A stretch of 55,772 nucleotides of DNA from an uncultured Coriobacteriaceae bacterium (GCA_949287085.1 CASEER010000004.1:80319-136090), one strand, 5' to 3'; numbered from the stretch's first letter, positions 26,787 through 37,096 are shown. Numbers and translations: made by a program. Notes: a model not told the origin generated them from the sequence alone.

Positions 26787-27899
26787 TTACCAATAATAAA
26801 ACGGGCGGTAGTACAAGCCCGAGGTGCAGCTTACAAACCAAAGAATAATGAGCACGTAGAGGAGCGCGTTCACAAAGCCGCTCGCAAACACCTTGAGACC
26901 GCGCTTTGCCCAAACCGAGGAGCGGTGCCTGGGCACCTCGCGGAGCACCAGCACGAGCCCGTAGATAAACGGGATGAGGCAGATGAGCGCAAAAAGGGTC
27001 ATCATGCCGCCGAGCAATGCCAAGAGCAAAAACGGTGCAGCCATGCCCATGATCTGGAAGCCGCGTTGCGCCATGCCGTCCAGACGCTCGGCTGCCACCC
27101 GTGCGCGGCCCACGAGGTCGCCGCCGGCAGCCCCATTGGTGCCCGCATGGCCCATGCCCTTGATGCGCACGGTATTGCCATCGTGCATGCCCGGAGGAAA
27201 CTCTATGATCGCCTCGGACATTACCTTGGTGCGGCCCGAACCGCCGCAGTCGGGGCAGGGGTCGTTGATCACCTTGCCGGAGCCGTTGCATTCCGGGCAC
27301 ACCATCTGAAACACACCGCCGCCAAAGAGGAACGACATGTCAACGCCCATGGTGCCCGTACCGCCGCAGCTGGGGCACACGTGCGCATGATCGGCGGAAA
27401 CCGAGCCCGAGCCATGGCAGCGCCCGCACGGCTCGTAGCGGCGATACTTGACCGCTTTGCGCGCGCCGTTTTTAACCTGCTCAGGCGTGAGGTCTACATC
27501 GACCACCACATCTGCGCCCTCTTCGGGGTTATACGCCTGCGAGGATCCCCGGCTGCCCCGGCGCGGCTCCGACCACATGCCGCCGAAGGGAAATCCACCA
27601 AAGCCGCCATAATACGAGCCGCGACCTGCCCCGCCACCATAGGGGTTAGCCATACCGCCCTGCGCCGCGTACGGATTGCCCGAGCGCATGGCGTCGTAGC
27701 GGGCGCGTTTCTGCTCGTCCGAAAGCACCGCGTAGGCCTCGGAAACTTCCTTGAACTTCTCCTCGGCATCGGGGGCTTTATTGACATCGGGGTGCAGTTT
27801 GCGCGCCTTCTGCTGAAATGCCTTTTGGATCTCCTTGGCCGTTGCGTCCTTGGAGACGCCCAAAATGGCGTAGTAGTCTTTCTCGTTCATGCTTGCCAT
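26787..27899 (-). CDS. Membrane-anchored J-domain protein with zinc-finger region
   Basis: The 370-residue DnaJ-like protein has a J domain (residues 7-71, HPD at 36-38), a Gly/Tyr/Phe-rich linker (about 78-120) and four CxxCxGxG motifs (C158/161, C175/178, C201/204, C215/218). It keeps only the end of CTD-I ([22 protein letters not shown]). CTD-II and the dimerisation segment are missing; instead a hydrophobic hairpin (about 283-318) and another helix (about 337-357) follow, ending in an aromatic tail [10 protein letters not shown]. It probably recruits DnaK to the membrane. The ATG at 27899 follows GGAAGG by 10 nt; upstream codons are rejected. It lies 144 nt upstream of dnaJ. Confidence 0.82.
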   Translation of the reverse strand: MASMNEKDYYAILGVSKDATAKEIQKAFQQKARKLHPDVNKAPDAEEKFKEVSEAYAVLSDEQKRARYDAMRSGNPYAAQGGMANPYGGGAGRGSYYGGFGGFPFGGMWSEPRRGSRGSSQAYNPEEGADVVVDVDLTPEQVKNGARKAVKYRRYEPCGRCHGSGSVSADHAHVCPSCGGTGTMGVDMSFLFGGGVFQMVCPECNGSGKVINDPCPDCGGSGRTKVMSEAIIEFPPGMHDGNTVRIKGMGHAGTNGAAGGDLVGRARVAAERLDGMAQRGFQIMGMAAPFLLLALLGGMMTLFALICLIPFIYGLVLVLREVPRHRSSVWAKRGLKVFASGFVNALLYVLIILWFVSCTSGLYYRPFYYW

Positions 27900-28100
27900 G
27901 TGGTGCAAACCTTCCTGCAGGCGGCGCGGTAAAACGGCCTCATTGTACCCAAAACCCAGCACCACGGCACCAAAAGCTCCAAGTGATGGTTATCGTATGG
28001 TGCATCAGTGCACCCCCATATGGTGCGGCGGTTGACCTGTCCAAGGGCGCGCCAGAATGCAACGCGCCAGCAATGAGGCGGATGCGCGCGACTCAGCTCG

Positions 28101-29288
28101 CTATTCGTTCGGTGCGTCAGCAAGGTCCCACATCAAGCCGTACAGCTCGTTTCCCATAAGCCAACCGCGTTCCGTGGGCACCAAGGCACCCGTTGCATCG
28201 TCAAGGCGCGCGAGCCCCTCAGCCTGGGCGGTCGCACAGGCGTTGCTGAAGGCATGGCCAAACACCCGTTGGGCGCGACTCATCAATCGAGGCCCTACCC
28301 CGGCCGTCATGCGCATGCCGAGCATCAGGTCTTCGGCCACCGACCCTCGTTCGGTCAGAAACTCGGCATCAAACCGCCGCGCCGCATCGTCTCGCTGCAC
28401 CAGCCGAATGCGCGCTGCCTCGGCTGTAGGCTGTACCCCCGGAAAGAACGGCGCCATCGAGCTCCATTCTTCGCGCGCCAGCATGCCCGCAGCAGAGCGC
28501 CCCACGCCCAGATAGCTCACCCCGGTCCAGTATGCGACGTTGTGAGCACAAGCATGACCCGGCAGCGCATAGCTGGCAACCTCATAGGGCGCCCGCCCCG
28601 AACGCATGCATGCCGAGCGCGCCATCTCCATAGCAGCGGCCTGCAGATCCTCATCGGGCACGAGCGAAGAGTCCTGCTCCGCCCGCGCCGCAAGCGGCGT
28701 CCCCTCCTCAAGCGTTAGGGGATAGACCGACACGTGGTGCGGGCCGGCAGCAAGCGCCGCCTCAACGCTCTCCAGCCAGCTTTTAAGCGTTTGGCCCGGC
28801 AAGCCGCACATCAGGTCGCAGGACACGCTGAATTCCGCGCGGCGCGCCCGGACAATGGCCTCAAGCGCCATCTGGGCGGTATGGATGCGACCAATCGAGG
28901 CAAGCTCCGCATCGCAGAGGCTCTGCACACCGAGCGAGATGCGCGTCACCCCTGCCGCCGCAAGCGCCTCGGCAAGCTCGTCGGTAAACGATTCGGGGTT
29001 TGCCTCGCACGTGATCTCGCTGGGCTGGCACCAATGGAGCACGCGGCGCACCAGCTCCGCAAGGCGCAGCCCCAAGACCGACGGCGTGCCCCCACCCACA
29101 TAGACCGTGCGCACCGCTTGAAGCGCACCGGCTGCCCCCAGAGCATCCACACGAGCATACAGCCGCGCTAGATAGCGGTCGCTCGCATGCTCAAACGAAG
29201 CCGCACCCAGCGCACAGGTCTCAAAATCGCAGTAGGCGCACCGCGCATGGCAGAACGGAATGTGCAGGTACAGGGCCTGAACAGCCAT
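28101..29288 (-). CDS. hemW: Radical SAM heme chaperone HemW
   Basis: The 395-residue HemW (formerly HemN-like) protein has the radical SAM motif CHARCAYCDF (C13, C17, C20), YVGGGTPSVL, EANPES and VQSLCDAELASIGRIHT, typical of the family. HemW inserts heme into target proteins and lacks coproporphyrinogen dehydrogenase activity. The ATG at 29288 begins 2 nt after the dusB stop; eight upstream open codons are discarded. The lepA-(dusB)-hemW-dnaJ order is a known Gram-positive arrangement. No terminator is seen in the 200 nt before the next gene. Confidence 0.92.
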   Translation of the reverse strand: MAVQALYLHIPFCHARCAYCDFETCALGAASFEHASDRYLARLYARVDALGAAGALQAVRTVYVGGGTPSVLGLRLAELVRRVLHWCQPSEITCEANPESFTDELAEALAAAGVTRISLGVQSLCDAELASIGRIHTAQMALEAIVRARRAEFSVSCDLMCGLPGQTLKSWLESVEAALAAGPHHVSVYPLTLEEGTPLAARAEQDSSLVPDEDLQAAAMEMARSACMRSGRAPYEVASYALPGHACAHNVAYWTGVSYLGVGRSAAGMLAREEWSSMAPFFPGVQPTAEAARIRLVQRDDAARRFDAEFLTERGSVAEDLMLGMRMTAGVGPRLMSRAQRVFGHAFSNACATAQAEGLARLDDATGALVPTERGWLMGNELYGLMWDLADAPNE

Positions 29289-29290
29289 GG

Positions 29291-30289
29291 CTACGCTACC
29301 GTTTCTTCGCACGTCACATCGTCTTCGATCTCGTCAACGAGCGCCATGAAGTCCTCGTAGGTATCGCACTGCACCACACGGCCGCGCCATGCCGCAGCGT
29401 GGGGCATGCCCTTGAGGTACCAAGTGGCATAGGTGCGGGCGCGCGCCATCGCGCGAGGCACCAGCTCGTGGGTGAGCGCCAGGTGCTCGCGCAGGGCATC
29501 GAGCCGCTCGCGGTACGTGCGGTGCGGCACCGGCGCGCCCTCAAACGCAAGCGCCCGCGCATCCTCAAAGATCCACGGGTTGCCATAGGTACCACGTGCT
29601 ACAAACACCGCGCTTGCCGCTGTCTCGTTGAGCATGCGCACAGCGTCATCGGCGGTATATACGTCCCCCGATCCCACCACCGGCACCGACACGCGTGCAG
29701 CGACCTCGTCGATAATCGACCAATCGGCCGTGCCCGTATAGAGCTGCTTGGCACTCCGACCATGCACGGCAATGGCGGCGGCGCCCGCGTCTTCAAGCAT
29801 CTCGGCAAACGCCGGCGCCACGCGGTCGCCCGTGGCAAACCCGATGCGAATCTTTGCCGTCACCGGCACGCTCGCATGCGACACCGCGGCTTTTACGATC
29901 TCAGAAGCCAGCGCGGGGTTGTCCATCAACGCCGAGCCCTCGCCCTTGGTAATGACCTTGCGTGCAGGACACGCCATGTTGATGTCAATGAGGGCGAGCT
30001 TGCTGCCCACGCGTTCCTCCACCGCCTCCACGGCGCCGGCAAACTGTTCGGGCTTGCTGCCAAAGAGCTGCACCGCGATGGTGGGCTCGTCGTCTGCGGG
30101 CAGCACGAGCTCCCAGGTGCGCTCGCTCGCGTAGGCCAGGCCGGCCACGCTCACCATCTCGCTATAGGCGAGGCGAGCACCGTGGCGTCGCATCATGATG
30201 CGATACGCGGCGTCCGTCACGCCGGCCATGGGCGCCATCAAAAACGGCTGCTCAGCATAGCGCGCCCGCAGCTCATCGGAAAACGACAT
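29291..30289 (-). CDS. dusB: tRNA-dihydrouridine synthase
   Basis: The 332-residue FMN enzyme reduces uridines in the tRNA D-loop. The TIM barrel carries MAPMAGVTDAAYR near the start, the catalytic cysteine in DINMACPARKVITKGEGSALM (C107), IRIGF and HGRSAKQLYTGTADWSII. The last 90 residues form the helical RNA-binding domain. The sequence is closest to the DusB type; paralogue assignment is by motif only. It follows lepA after 90 nt and precedes hemW by 2 nt. Confidence 0.93.
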   Translation of the reverse strand: MSFSDELRARYAEQPFLMAPMAGVTDAAYRIMMRRHGARLAYSEMVSVAGLAYASERTWELVLPADDEPTIAVQLFGSKPEQFAGAVEAVEERVGSKLALIDINMACPARKVITKGEGSALMDNPALASEIVKAAVSHASVPVTAKIRIGFATGDRVAPAFAEMLEDAGAAAIAVHGRSAKQLYTGTADWSIIDEVAARVSVPVVGSGDVYTADDAVRMLNETAASAVFVARGTYGNPWIFEDARALAFEGAPVPHRTYRERLDALREHLALTHELVPRAMARARTYATWYLKGMPHAAAWRGRVVQCDTYEDFMALVDEIEDDVTCEETVA

Positions 30290-30379
30290 TCCACCCCCAC
30301 TGTTCCCCTATGTAAACGTGCTGGTTATGGCCGCGAACGGTCAAAATGGGCCAAAAGGAACACGCCCCCAACCAACCCA

Positions 30380-32188
30380 TTAGTCCTCGACCTTAAGGAT
30401 GGCGAGAAAGGCTTCTTGCGGCACCTCGACGGAACCGATGGCCTTCATGCGCTTCTTGCCTTCCTTCTGCTTTTCAAGCAGCTTGCGCTTACGCGAGATA
30501 TCGCCGCCGTAGCACTTGGCAAGCACGTCCTTGCGGCGCGCCTTAACGGTCGAGCGCGCGATAATCTTGTTGCCGATGGCACCCTGGATAGGTACCTCGA
30601 AGAGCTGACGGGGAATAATCTCCTTGAGCTTGTCGCAGAGCCCGCGCGCCAGGCTGTACGCCTTGTCCTTGTGCACGATAAAGCTCAGCGCGTCTACATC
30701 GTCACCCGAGAGCAAAATGTCAAGCTTCACCAGGTCGGACGGGCGGTAATCGGCAAACTCGTAGTCCAGGCTCGCATAGCCCTTCGTACGGCTCTTGAGC
30801 TGGTCGAAGAAATCGAGAATGAGCTCGGCAAGCGGAATATCAAAGCGCATCTCGACGGACTTCTGGCTCAGGTGAATCATGTCCGTCATCACGCCGCGAT
30901 GCTCAATCGCCAGCTGCATGACCGCACCGGTGTACTCGGGAGGCACAATGACCTTAGCCTTGAGAAACGGCTCCTCGATATGGTCGATGCGCGTCACGTC
31001 GGGCAGATCCTGCGGGCTGCGCACGCAGATCATCTCGCCATCCGTCTTGTACACGTGGTAGTCCACCGACGGGCTCGTCGCAATGAGGTCAAGGTCGAAC
31101 TCGCGCTCCAGGCGCTCCTTCACGACCTCCATATGCAGCAAGCCCAAAAAGCCCACGCGGAAGCCAAAGCCCAGCGCAACCGAGGTCTCGGGACTCCACG
31201 TCAGCGAGGGGTCGTTGACGTGGAGCTTTTCGAGCGCATCGCGCAGGTTCTCGTAGTCCTTGTTGTCGATGGGGAACAAACCCGTGTAGACCATCGGCTT
31301 GGCTTCGCGATAGCCCGGGAGCGGCGCGTCGCAGGGGTCGTCGCGATACGTGAGCGTCTCGCCCACGTGCACGGCCTCCGGATCCTTAAGGCCGGTGACC
31401 ACAAAGCCGACCTCGCCCACGCTGAGCTCGTCAACCGACGTCTCGGCCGGACGCTTGACGCCCACGCCGTCCACCAGAAACGTGTGGCCGGTCTGCATCA
31501 TGGTGAGATGCATGCCCGGGCGAATCGCACCATCGAAGATGCGGATCGTAGCCACAACACCGCGATACTCATCGAAATACGAATCGAGGATGAGCGCCTT
31601 GAGCGGCGCATCGATGTCGCCCTGAGGAGGCGAGATCAAGAAAACGATGGCCTCGAGCAAGTCGTGGATGCCCTCGCCCGTCTTGCCCGAGACGCACACG
31701 GCGTCGTCGGCGGGGATGGCAAGCTCGTCCTCGATCTCGAGCTTCACCTCGTCCGGATGCGCGGAAGGCAGGTCGATCTTGTTGATAGCCGGCACGATGT
31801 CGAGATTCGCGTTCGTGGCGAGATTGGCGTTGGAGACCGTCTGCGCCTCGACGCCCTGGGTAGCGTCCACGACGAGCACTGCGCCCTCGCACGCGGCGAG
31901 CGAGCGCGAGACCTCATAGGTGAAGTCCACATGGCCCGGCGTGTCGATAAGGTTGAACTGGTAGGTGTCACCATCATCGGCTGTGTACATGACGCGCACC
32001 GCATTCGACTTGATGGTGATGCCGCGCTCGCGCTCGATGTCCATGGTGTCGAGCAGCTGGGCCTCCATGTCGCGCTCCTCGACCGTATTAGTGAGCTCGA
32101 GGATACGGTCCGAGATGGTGGACTTGCCGTGATCGATGTGTGCAACGATTGAGAAGTTGCGAATATGAGATGTATCTTGCGTATTCAT
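30380..32188 (-). CDS. lepA: Elongation factor 4 (LepA)
   Basis: The 602-residue translational GTPase has G1 AHIDHGKST at residues 16-24, G2 region RGITIKS, G3 DTPGHVDF and G4 NKIDL, then domains II, III and V and the LepA-specific C-terminal domain ([41 protein letters not shown] ending). EF4 can back-translocate ribosomes and affects 30S assembly. The open frame includes an ATG at 32197, but this overlaps a TACAAT -10 box. The ATG at 32188 lies 7 nt after that box and gives the normal N-terminus, suggesting a leaderless message. Confidence 0.96.
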   Translation of the reverse strand: MNTQDTSHIRNFSIVAHIDHGKSTISDRILELTNTVEERDMEAQLLDTMDIERERGITIKSNAVRVMYTADDGDTYQFNLIDTPGHVDFTYEVSRSLAACEGAVLVVDATQGVEAQTVSNANLATNANLDIVPAINKIDLPSAHPDEVKLEIEDELAIPADDAVCVSGKTGEGIHDLLEAIVFLISPPQGDIDAPLKALILDSYFDEYRGVVATIRIFDGAIRPGMHLTMMQTGHTFLVDGVGVKRPAETSVDELSVGEVGFVVTGLKDPEAVHVGETLTYRDDPCDAPLPGYREAKPMVYTGLFPIDNKDYENLRDALEKLHVNDPSLTWSPETSVALGFGFRVGFLGLLHMEVVKERLEREFDLDLIATSPSVDYHVYKTDGEMICVRSPQDLPDVTRIDHIEEPFLKAKVIVPPEYTGAVMQLAIEHRGVMTDMIHLSQKSVEMRFDIPLAELILDFFDQLKSRTKGYASLDYEFADYRPSDLVKLDILLSGDDVDALSFIVHKDKAYSLARGLCDKLKEIIPRQLFEVPIQGAIGNKIIARSTVKARRKDVLAKCYGGDISRKRKLLEKQKEGKKRMKAIGSVEVPQEAFLAILKVED

Positions 32189-32195
32189 GAGCGTC

Positions 32196-32201
32196 ATTGT
32201 A
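32196..32201 (-). promoter_or_regulatory. -10 box for a leaderless lepA transcript
   Basis: TACAAT on the minus strand ends 7 nt before the ATG at 32188. Transcription would start at or next to the A of that ATG. No ribosome binding site is visible. The -35 region is poor (TATCAA at 17 bp), so this rests on the -10 and its spacing. The box directly follows the rpsT terminator. Confidence 0.5.
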
Positions 32202-32227
32202 CTGGATTTAGCACGATCTTGATACAG

Positions 32228-32258
32228 AAAAAGAGCCCATTCGAAGGAATGAGCTCTT
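32228..32258 (-). terminator. Intrinsic terminator after rpsT
   Basis: On the minus strand AAGAGCTCATTC-CTTC-GAATGGGCTCTT forms a 12-bp stem with one G-U pair, followed by TTTCTG; five T residues in total span the stem end. It lies 25 nt after the rpsT stop and separates rpsT from lepA. Confidence 0.9.
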
Positions 32259-32283
32259 GTGCGCGTAAGGTTGTAGCTGTGAA

Positions 32284-32547
32284 CTAGTTGAGAGTGTTCA
32301 CGAGCTTCTGGACACCAGACTTGCGGTTCGAAGCCTGGTTCTTGTGGATGATGCCCTTGGCAGCAGCCTGATCGAGACGCTTGTACGCACGGGACGCAGC
32401 AGCCTTGGCGGCCTCAGTGTCACCCTGTTCGACGGCCTCGTGGACATGCTTGACGAGGGTCTTGAGCTCAGAACGCACGGCGCGGTTGCGCACGCGGGCC
32501 TTCTCAGCGGTGCGGATACGCTTCTTCTGCGATTTGATGTTAGCCAC
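32284..32547 (-). CDS. rpsT: 30S ribosomal protein S20
   Basis: The 87-residue basic helical protein has the S20 signature [26 protein letters not shown] and [22 protein letters not shown]20 binds the 5' domain of 16S rRNA. Translation starts at a GTG with AAAGGA about 9-10 nt upstream. It forms its own transcription unit between holA and lepA, bounded by a strong terminator. Confidence 0.97.
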   Translation of the reverse strand: MANIKSQKKRIRTAEKARVRNRAVRSELKTLVKHVHEAVEQGDTEAAKAAASRAYKRLDQAAAKGIIHKNQASNRKSGVQKLVNTLN

Positions 32548-32743
32548 TTTGCAGAGTTCCTTTCGAATTCCTAAAACAGTATCGCCATATGATCAGGCCT
32601 CTGAGACACGATTGAGGTCACGAAGAGGGAGTTTACCACGAAGCCACAGGTAAGGAAAGTGTTGTTGCTATGAAAATGCCGTGTGGCAACAGGTCGTCTC
32701 CATACTTGCCAGCAAACCTTGCCAACAACCGCATCCTCATGCG

Positions 32744-33730
32744 CTATCGCGCTCCTCGCGCCGGATGCGCCGGCGCGCTCGCGATCCTGATGATCCACTG
32801 GGTAAACGCCACCACCGAATCGCGCGAACCCTTGAGTGCCAACTCGACGTCTTCGGCCGACCGCAAGGCATCCACGAGCTCATCCATGCTAAAGCGACGT
32901 GCCCACCCCACATGGTGTTTGACCTGCCAAGCCTGCACGCCAAGGGTAGATGCCAGCTCACGGCTTTGCCCGCGTGCATCGAGCGCCTTGGCAACGATGA
33001 GCTCGCGCACGCGTGACACCATGAGCGAGAACAAACGGACCTCGCTGCGCGCCGGCAGCAAGCGGTACAGCTCCAATGCCCGCGCCACGTTTCGTGAACT
33101 CACCGCATCAAGGAAGTCCCAGGGCTTGACCTCGGCCGTTCGCACCACATACTGTTCGACGTCCTCGCGCTCGATTTGAGGCGCCTCGACCATGGCGGCG
33201 AGCTTTTTGAGCTCGTTGTCAAGCATACGCGTCGACTCGCCCACGCGGGCAACCAGCTCTTCGGCCGCCGCCGTCGAAATGGTCCTCCCGTACCGCCGCG
33301 CCATGCCCTGAACCTGTTTGGGCAGCTCCCAGCGCTTCTTGCTCGCGCAATCAATCACTGCCTTAGGGCCCAGCTTTGCCATGGCTTTATACAGGCGCGT
33401 GTTCTTAGCGAGGGACCCCGCAATGACCAGGCATACGGTATCGGCTGAGGGCTTACCAAAATATGAAACGAGCGCTTCGCTCATGGCCTTGGGAAGCCGA
33501 TCGCAATTTTCGAGCACCACGAGGCGAAAATCGGCTCCCATGGGCAGGGTGTTGAGCGAGGCGAGCACCTCGTCAGGCACCTGTTCCCTGGTCATATCGC
33601 GCTCGTCAAAATTGAAGTCGGCCATGCCACTTGCTGCGAGGCGTTTTTTGAGCCGCTCGACCGCGATATCGCGCTTGACCTCATCGGGCCCCACGATCAA
33701 ATACCCCGGCAACAACGCAGCGTCTGACAT
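32744..33730 (-). CDS. holA: DNA polymerase III subunit delta
   Basis: The 328-residue protein shows the HolA pattern: YLIVGPDEVKRDIAVERLKKRL at the start, then LVVLENCDRLPKAMSEALVSYFGKPSADTVCLVIAG, and AEELVARVGESTRMLDNELKKLA. Delta is the clamp-loader subunit that opens the beta clamp. The ATG at 33730 has AGAGAGGGG 7 nt before it; 18 upstream open codons are discarded. It follows comEC after 133 nt and precedes rpsT, and comEC-holA-rpsT is a conserved order. Confidence 0.92.
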   Translation of the reverse strand: MSDAALLPGYLIVGPDEVKRDIAVERLKKRLAASGMADFNFDERDMTREQVPDEVLASLNTLPMGADFRLVVLENCDRLPKAMSEALVSYFGKPSADTVCLVIAGSLAKNTRLYKAMAKLGPKAVIDCASKKRWELPKQVQGMARRYGRTISTAAAEELVARVGESTRMLDNELKKLAAMVEAPQIEREDVEQYVVRTAEVKPWDFLDAVSSRNVARALELYRLLPARSEVRLFSLMVSRVRELIVAKALDARGQSRELASTLGVQAWQVKHHVGWARRFSMDELVDALRSAEDVELALKGSRDSVVAFTQWIIRIASAPAHPARGAR

Positions 33731-33863
33731 GCGGTAGCCCCTCTCTTTACCAACGGCTTGCAGCGTACACCCGATAACATGCACGCGACCGGCGCAGCAA
33801 CGCCCTCATTCTACCCGATAGGCCCTTGCGCAAGCAGGTGCAACGCACCCGTACGCTCCCCTT

Positions 33864-36353
33864 TTATCGCTCCGTATGCACCACCACCCCATTAGCACGC
33901 GGCTCCACCGTTACATCTCCAGCTTCGATGGTGCAGAAGAACTGCGCTCCATACTGGCTGACGGCAGTAACGCACGCCTCGCTAGGATGCCCATAGGAGT
34001 TGCCCGCGCCTGCGCTTGCGATGGTCACCTCGGGCTTCAGCGCCTCAAGCACCTCTGCATCAACCGATGCCTCGGATCCATGATGCCCCAGCTTGAGAAC
34101 ATCAACATCTCCCACCTGCGAAACATATTCCTCCTCTTGCGCCACTTCGGTATCGCCGGTGAGCAGCGCGTCCAGCACGCGTCCGCTATGCTCGTAGTGT
34201 AGGGACAGGGCGAGCGAGTCTTCGTTTTCCTCCCCTGCCACGGGCGCGCGAGGCCACACGACGCTGCCGGTAAATCCGCCTACGGCAATCTCATCGCCTG
34301 CATCGAGCTCGATCACCTCGGGAAGCGCAAGTTCGGCAACCTCATGGGGCATGTGCTCGCGTGCGCCCCGCGCGATCAGCACGCGACCAACCGGCACCGC
34401 CGCCAACACATCGCCGATCCCGCCGCAATGATCACGGTCCCAATGCGTTATGACCACCGCATCGAGCCTGAACACATGGTTGCGGGCAAGCGCCGCGGCC
34501 ACCTCATCATCAACGCCTGCATCAACCAGAATCGCGGACGCGCCATCACGCACCAGAATCGCGTCAGCCTGGCCCACATCAAGTACCACGAGCTCTGCGG
34601 GCGCCCAGACCGTCCAGCGCAGCACAAGAACGAGCGCTCCAAGCGCAAGCGTCCCCGCGCCCGCCAAAACCTGCCATCGCTGCACGTTGGCCCACGCCGC
34701 ATACACTACGACGGCAGCCCCATACCAGGCATAATGCACGGGCGTCGACTCGACGGCCATTGCGGCATAGGGCACCTGGGCGAGCAGCTCGGCACCAAAC
34801 ACCGAAGCCGCAGCCAACAGATGGGGTACGAACAGCAGAGCGGGGGCCAGAGCCGGCACGAGCACGGCGCAGGGCGTAGCGACCAGGCCAACCACCAGCA
34901 GCGCGCTCATGAGCGGTCCGAGCACCACATTTGCTACCGGCGCAATAAGCGAGAACTCGCCAAACACGGGGATGGTCAGCGGCAACGTCCCCCACTGCGC
35001 ACAAAGCGTAAGCGCAAGCGGCTCGGCCAGACCACGGGGCAGCCCCGCGCGTTCACCAACGCAAGCTAGATAGTCGTAAAAGATCTGAATAAAGAGCACG
35101 CTCACGGCAGAAAGCTGGAACCCCAAATCAAAGACGACACCGGCGTTACGCACCACAAGCACCATCACGGTAATACCGAGTGCAGACAGCCCATGGCTTC
35201 GTCGCTCACCCCAGCCCGCCGCCAGCGAGAGCCCGACCATGATGAGCGAGCGCACCGCCGACGGCGCCCCGCCGGTAAAGAGCACGTACACGCTCATCAG
35301 GACGAGCAGCACGGCGCTCCGAGCCCGCATGCCGACACCCATGGCCCCCAGCACCAAGCGGGCCAGCGAAGCTACGAAAGCAAGATGACTACCCGAAACC
35401 GCAACAAGGTGCGACGTTCCCGTCCGCGCAAACGCCTCAGCCGCGTTGCCCACGTTCAGCTCCGTCGTTCTGCCGCACACAATGCCAGCGATCAACGCGC
35501 GGGCATCGCTTGCGCTCGGTTCGATGATGTCGAGCATGCGCGCTCGGACCGCAGCAATAGGCGGGCGCGGCCCTTGTTCGGCAGCCAGCACGGACACCGC
35601 CCGCACCTCAGCAACGGTCCCTCCCATATACTGGCCTTGGCCCCAGGCATCTGGATCGAGCGGCGACAGGCGACCGACAATCTGCAGATGCGTTCCGTCT
35701 TCATATGGCTCATCGGTGCTCAGGCGTACCGTGGCAAGCGCTCGTCCATCCTCTGATAGAACCTCCGCCTTTTGAGCGGCACCGAACGAAGAAATTGATG
35801 GATCGCCGATAACCACATAGGTGCAACGCGAAAGCTGTGCCTGTTGCAGCCGTTCATAGGCAGCGGCTCGCGTCGCAATACCGGAGGCTCCGGCGCACGC
35901 CCCCACGACCACACCCAGCAGGCCCCAGCCCACGATCGCTTGCCAGCGAAAGCCTCTGCGGCCTCGATCGGGACTCGTCGTAGCATGCAAGCACGCTCGC
36001 GCGGGCTTTGCCGGAGCGCACTCCATAGCTCCGTTCTCTGTCGTAAGGTCCCGATCCCCGCAAGCATCACGCAGCCGGCGTCGCACCCGCCCTCTAACGG
36101 CAAGCACCAAAACCTCAACGGCCATACCAAGCGCCACCACCAAGGCAGCACGGACCGTCAAAGAGCCCGCCGCAGGTACAACAGACGCAGCAGTTTTCCA
36201 TACCGTCGCGTCACCGGCACCGCATTGTTCACAAAAGCCCTGCCACCCTAACGTCATGACAAACGCAGCGCTCGCCAACGCTCCTGCAGCACCGGCCATG
36301 ACCGGTGGCACATACGGCCGCGGCGGCAATTCGCATGAAGCGCGCGTGCTCAT
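33864..36353 (-). CDS. comEC: ComEC/Rec2 DNA uptake channel protein
   Basis: The 829-residue membrane protein has several N-terminal helices, a DUF4131-like extracellular OB region (about 150-280), the competence domain with GTSHLVAVSGSHLAFVASLARLV and FTGGAPSAVRS (about 320-560), and a C-terminal metallo-beta-lactamase domain with THWDRDHCGG and LKLGHHGSEASV. ComEC translocates single-stranded DNA across the membrane; the lactamase-like domain is thought to degrade the other strand. The ATG at 36353 overlaps the comEA stop (ATGA). The gene is full length, suggesting DNA uptake capability, although pilus genes are not in this window. Confidence 0.94.
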   Translation of the reverse strand: MSTRASCELPPRPYVPPVMAGAAGALASAAFVMTLGWQGFCEQCGAGDATVWKTAASVVPAAGSLTVRAALVVALGMAVEVLVLAVRGRVRRRLRDACGDRDLTTENGAMECAPAKPARACLHATTSPDRGRRGFRWQAIVGWGLLGVVVGACAGASGIATRAAAYERLQQAQLSRCTYVVIGDPSISSFGAAQKAEVLSEDGRALATVRLSTDEPYEDGTHLQIVGRLSPLDPDAWGQGQYMGGTVAEVRAVSVLAAEQGPRPPIAAVRARMLDIIEPSASDARALIAGIVCGRTTELNVGNAAEAFARTGTSHLVAVSGSHLAFVASLARLVLGAMGVGMRARSAVLLVLMSVYVLFTGGAPSAVRSLIMVGLSLAAGWGERRSHGLSALGITVMVLVVRNAGVVFDLGFQLSAVSVLFIQIFYDYLACVGERAGLPRGLAEPLALTLCAQWGTLPLTIPVFGEFSLIAPVANVVLGPLMSALLVVGLVATPCAVLVPALAPALLFVPHLLAAASVFGAELLAQVPYAAMAVESTPVHYAWYGAAVVVYAAWANVQRWQVLAGAGTLALGALVLVLRWTVWAPAELVVLDVGQADAILVRDGASAILVDAGVDDEVAAALARNHVFRLDAVVITHWDRDHCGGIGDVLAAVPVGRVLIARGAREHMPHEVAELALPEVIELDAGDEIAVGGFTGSVVWPRAPVAGEENEDSLALSLHYEHSGRVLDALLTGDTEVAQEEEYVSQVGDVDVLKLGHHGSEASVDAEVLEALKPEVTIASAGAGNSYGHPSEACVTAVSQYGAQFFCTIEAGDVTVEPRANGVVVHTER

Positions 36354-37096
36354 ACGCAAATGAGGGACGCGAGCTTTTCAAACTTCTTCTCACCAATGCC
36401 GCTCACGCGCATGATGTCTTCAGGCGTACTAAACGCCCCATGTGCCTCGCGCTCATCGATGATGGCCTGCGCCGTTGCGGGCCCCACTCCCGGAAGCTCA
36501 TCGAGCTCCGCAAGCGTTGCCGTATTAATGTTAACGAGCCCTGACGCTGTCGCTCCCGGCGCATCACCGCCGCCTGCGGCAGCAGCGGTACCTCCATTCA
36601 AGTTCGCCCCCGTTACCGGGGCGCCTTCTTCGCCTTCGCGCGGAACGTACACCTTCTCGCCATCGCCGACGCGCGCCGCCTGATTGATCGAGGTGGTGTT
36701 CGCATCGCTCGCAAGGCCGCCGGCCGCGTCGATAGCGTCTGCAACGCGTGCGTTCGCATGCAGCTCGTACACTCCCGGATGGGCAACCGCACCGTCAACA
36801 TCCACTACCACGAGCCCAGCGTCGTCTCCGTGGTCGGTATCCTCTGGATCATCGGCAGTAGCACCGGTTTCCCCATCGCCCTCGTCAATGGCAGGTACCG
36901 TCTCTGTGGTCACCTCCGCGCTTCCGCGTGCAATCTGGAACGTCTCGCCTCCCGCCCATAAAGATCCCGCTAGCACGACTCCGCCCACAACGATCACGAG
37001 CAAGATCAAGCCACCAAGCAGCAAGCCGCGATGCTGCACGGCGCGCATCCGCTCCATCACGTAGTTCATGCCCCTTGCTCGTTGTTGCTGCGCCAT
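36350..37096 (-). CDS. comEA: ComEA DNA-binding competence protein
   Basis: The 248-residue protein has one N-terminal membrane helix (about 26-47), an acidic Gly/Asp/Glu-rich spacer (about 65-92), an SLBB domain (VVVDVDGAVAHPGVYELHANARVADAIDAAGG, about 95-150), a Gly/Ala linker and a C-terminal helix-hairpin-helix pair (VNINTATLAELDELPGVGPATAQAIIDER and IMRVSGIGEKKFEKL, 188-246). ComEA binds incoming double-stranded DNA outside the membrane and passes it to ComEC. GAGG lies 9-10 nt before the ATG. The upstream gap carries unusual repeats. Confidence 0.93.
   Translation of the reverse strand: MAQQQRARGMNYVMERMRAVQHRGLLLGGLILLVIVVGGVVLAGSLWAGGETFQIARGSAEVTTETVPAIDEGDGETGATADDPEDTDHGDDAGLVVVDVDGAVAHPGVYELHANARVADAIDAAGGLASDANTTSINQAARVGDGEKVYVPREGEEGAPVTGANLNGGTAAAAGGGDAPGATASGLVNINTATLAELDELPGVGPATAQAIIDEREAHGAFSTPEDIMRVSGIGEKKFEKLASLICV

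Noticed and set aside
26643..28100. CIRCE or HAIR heat-shock operator near the two J-protein genes
   Set aside because: No TTAGCACTC/GAGTGCTAA or CTTGAGT/ACTCAAG pair was found; the GGTGCA-TCAG-TGCACC palindrome near 28008 does not match either.
29399..32152. A 917-codon open frame on the plus strand opposite lepA and dusB
   Set aside because: It is antisense to strongly conserved genes, its translation has no recognisable domain, and long antisense frames are expected from GC-biased third positions.
33731..33863. Promoter of holA based on TAGAAT at 33808-33813
   Set aside because: The -10 is good but no acceptable -35 is found at 16-18 bp, so it was not listed.
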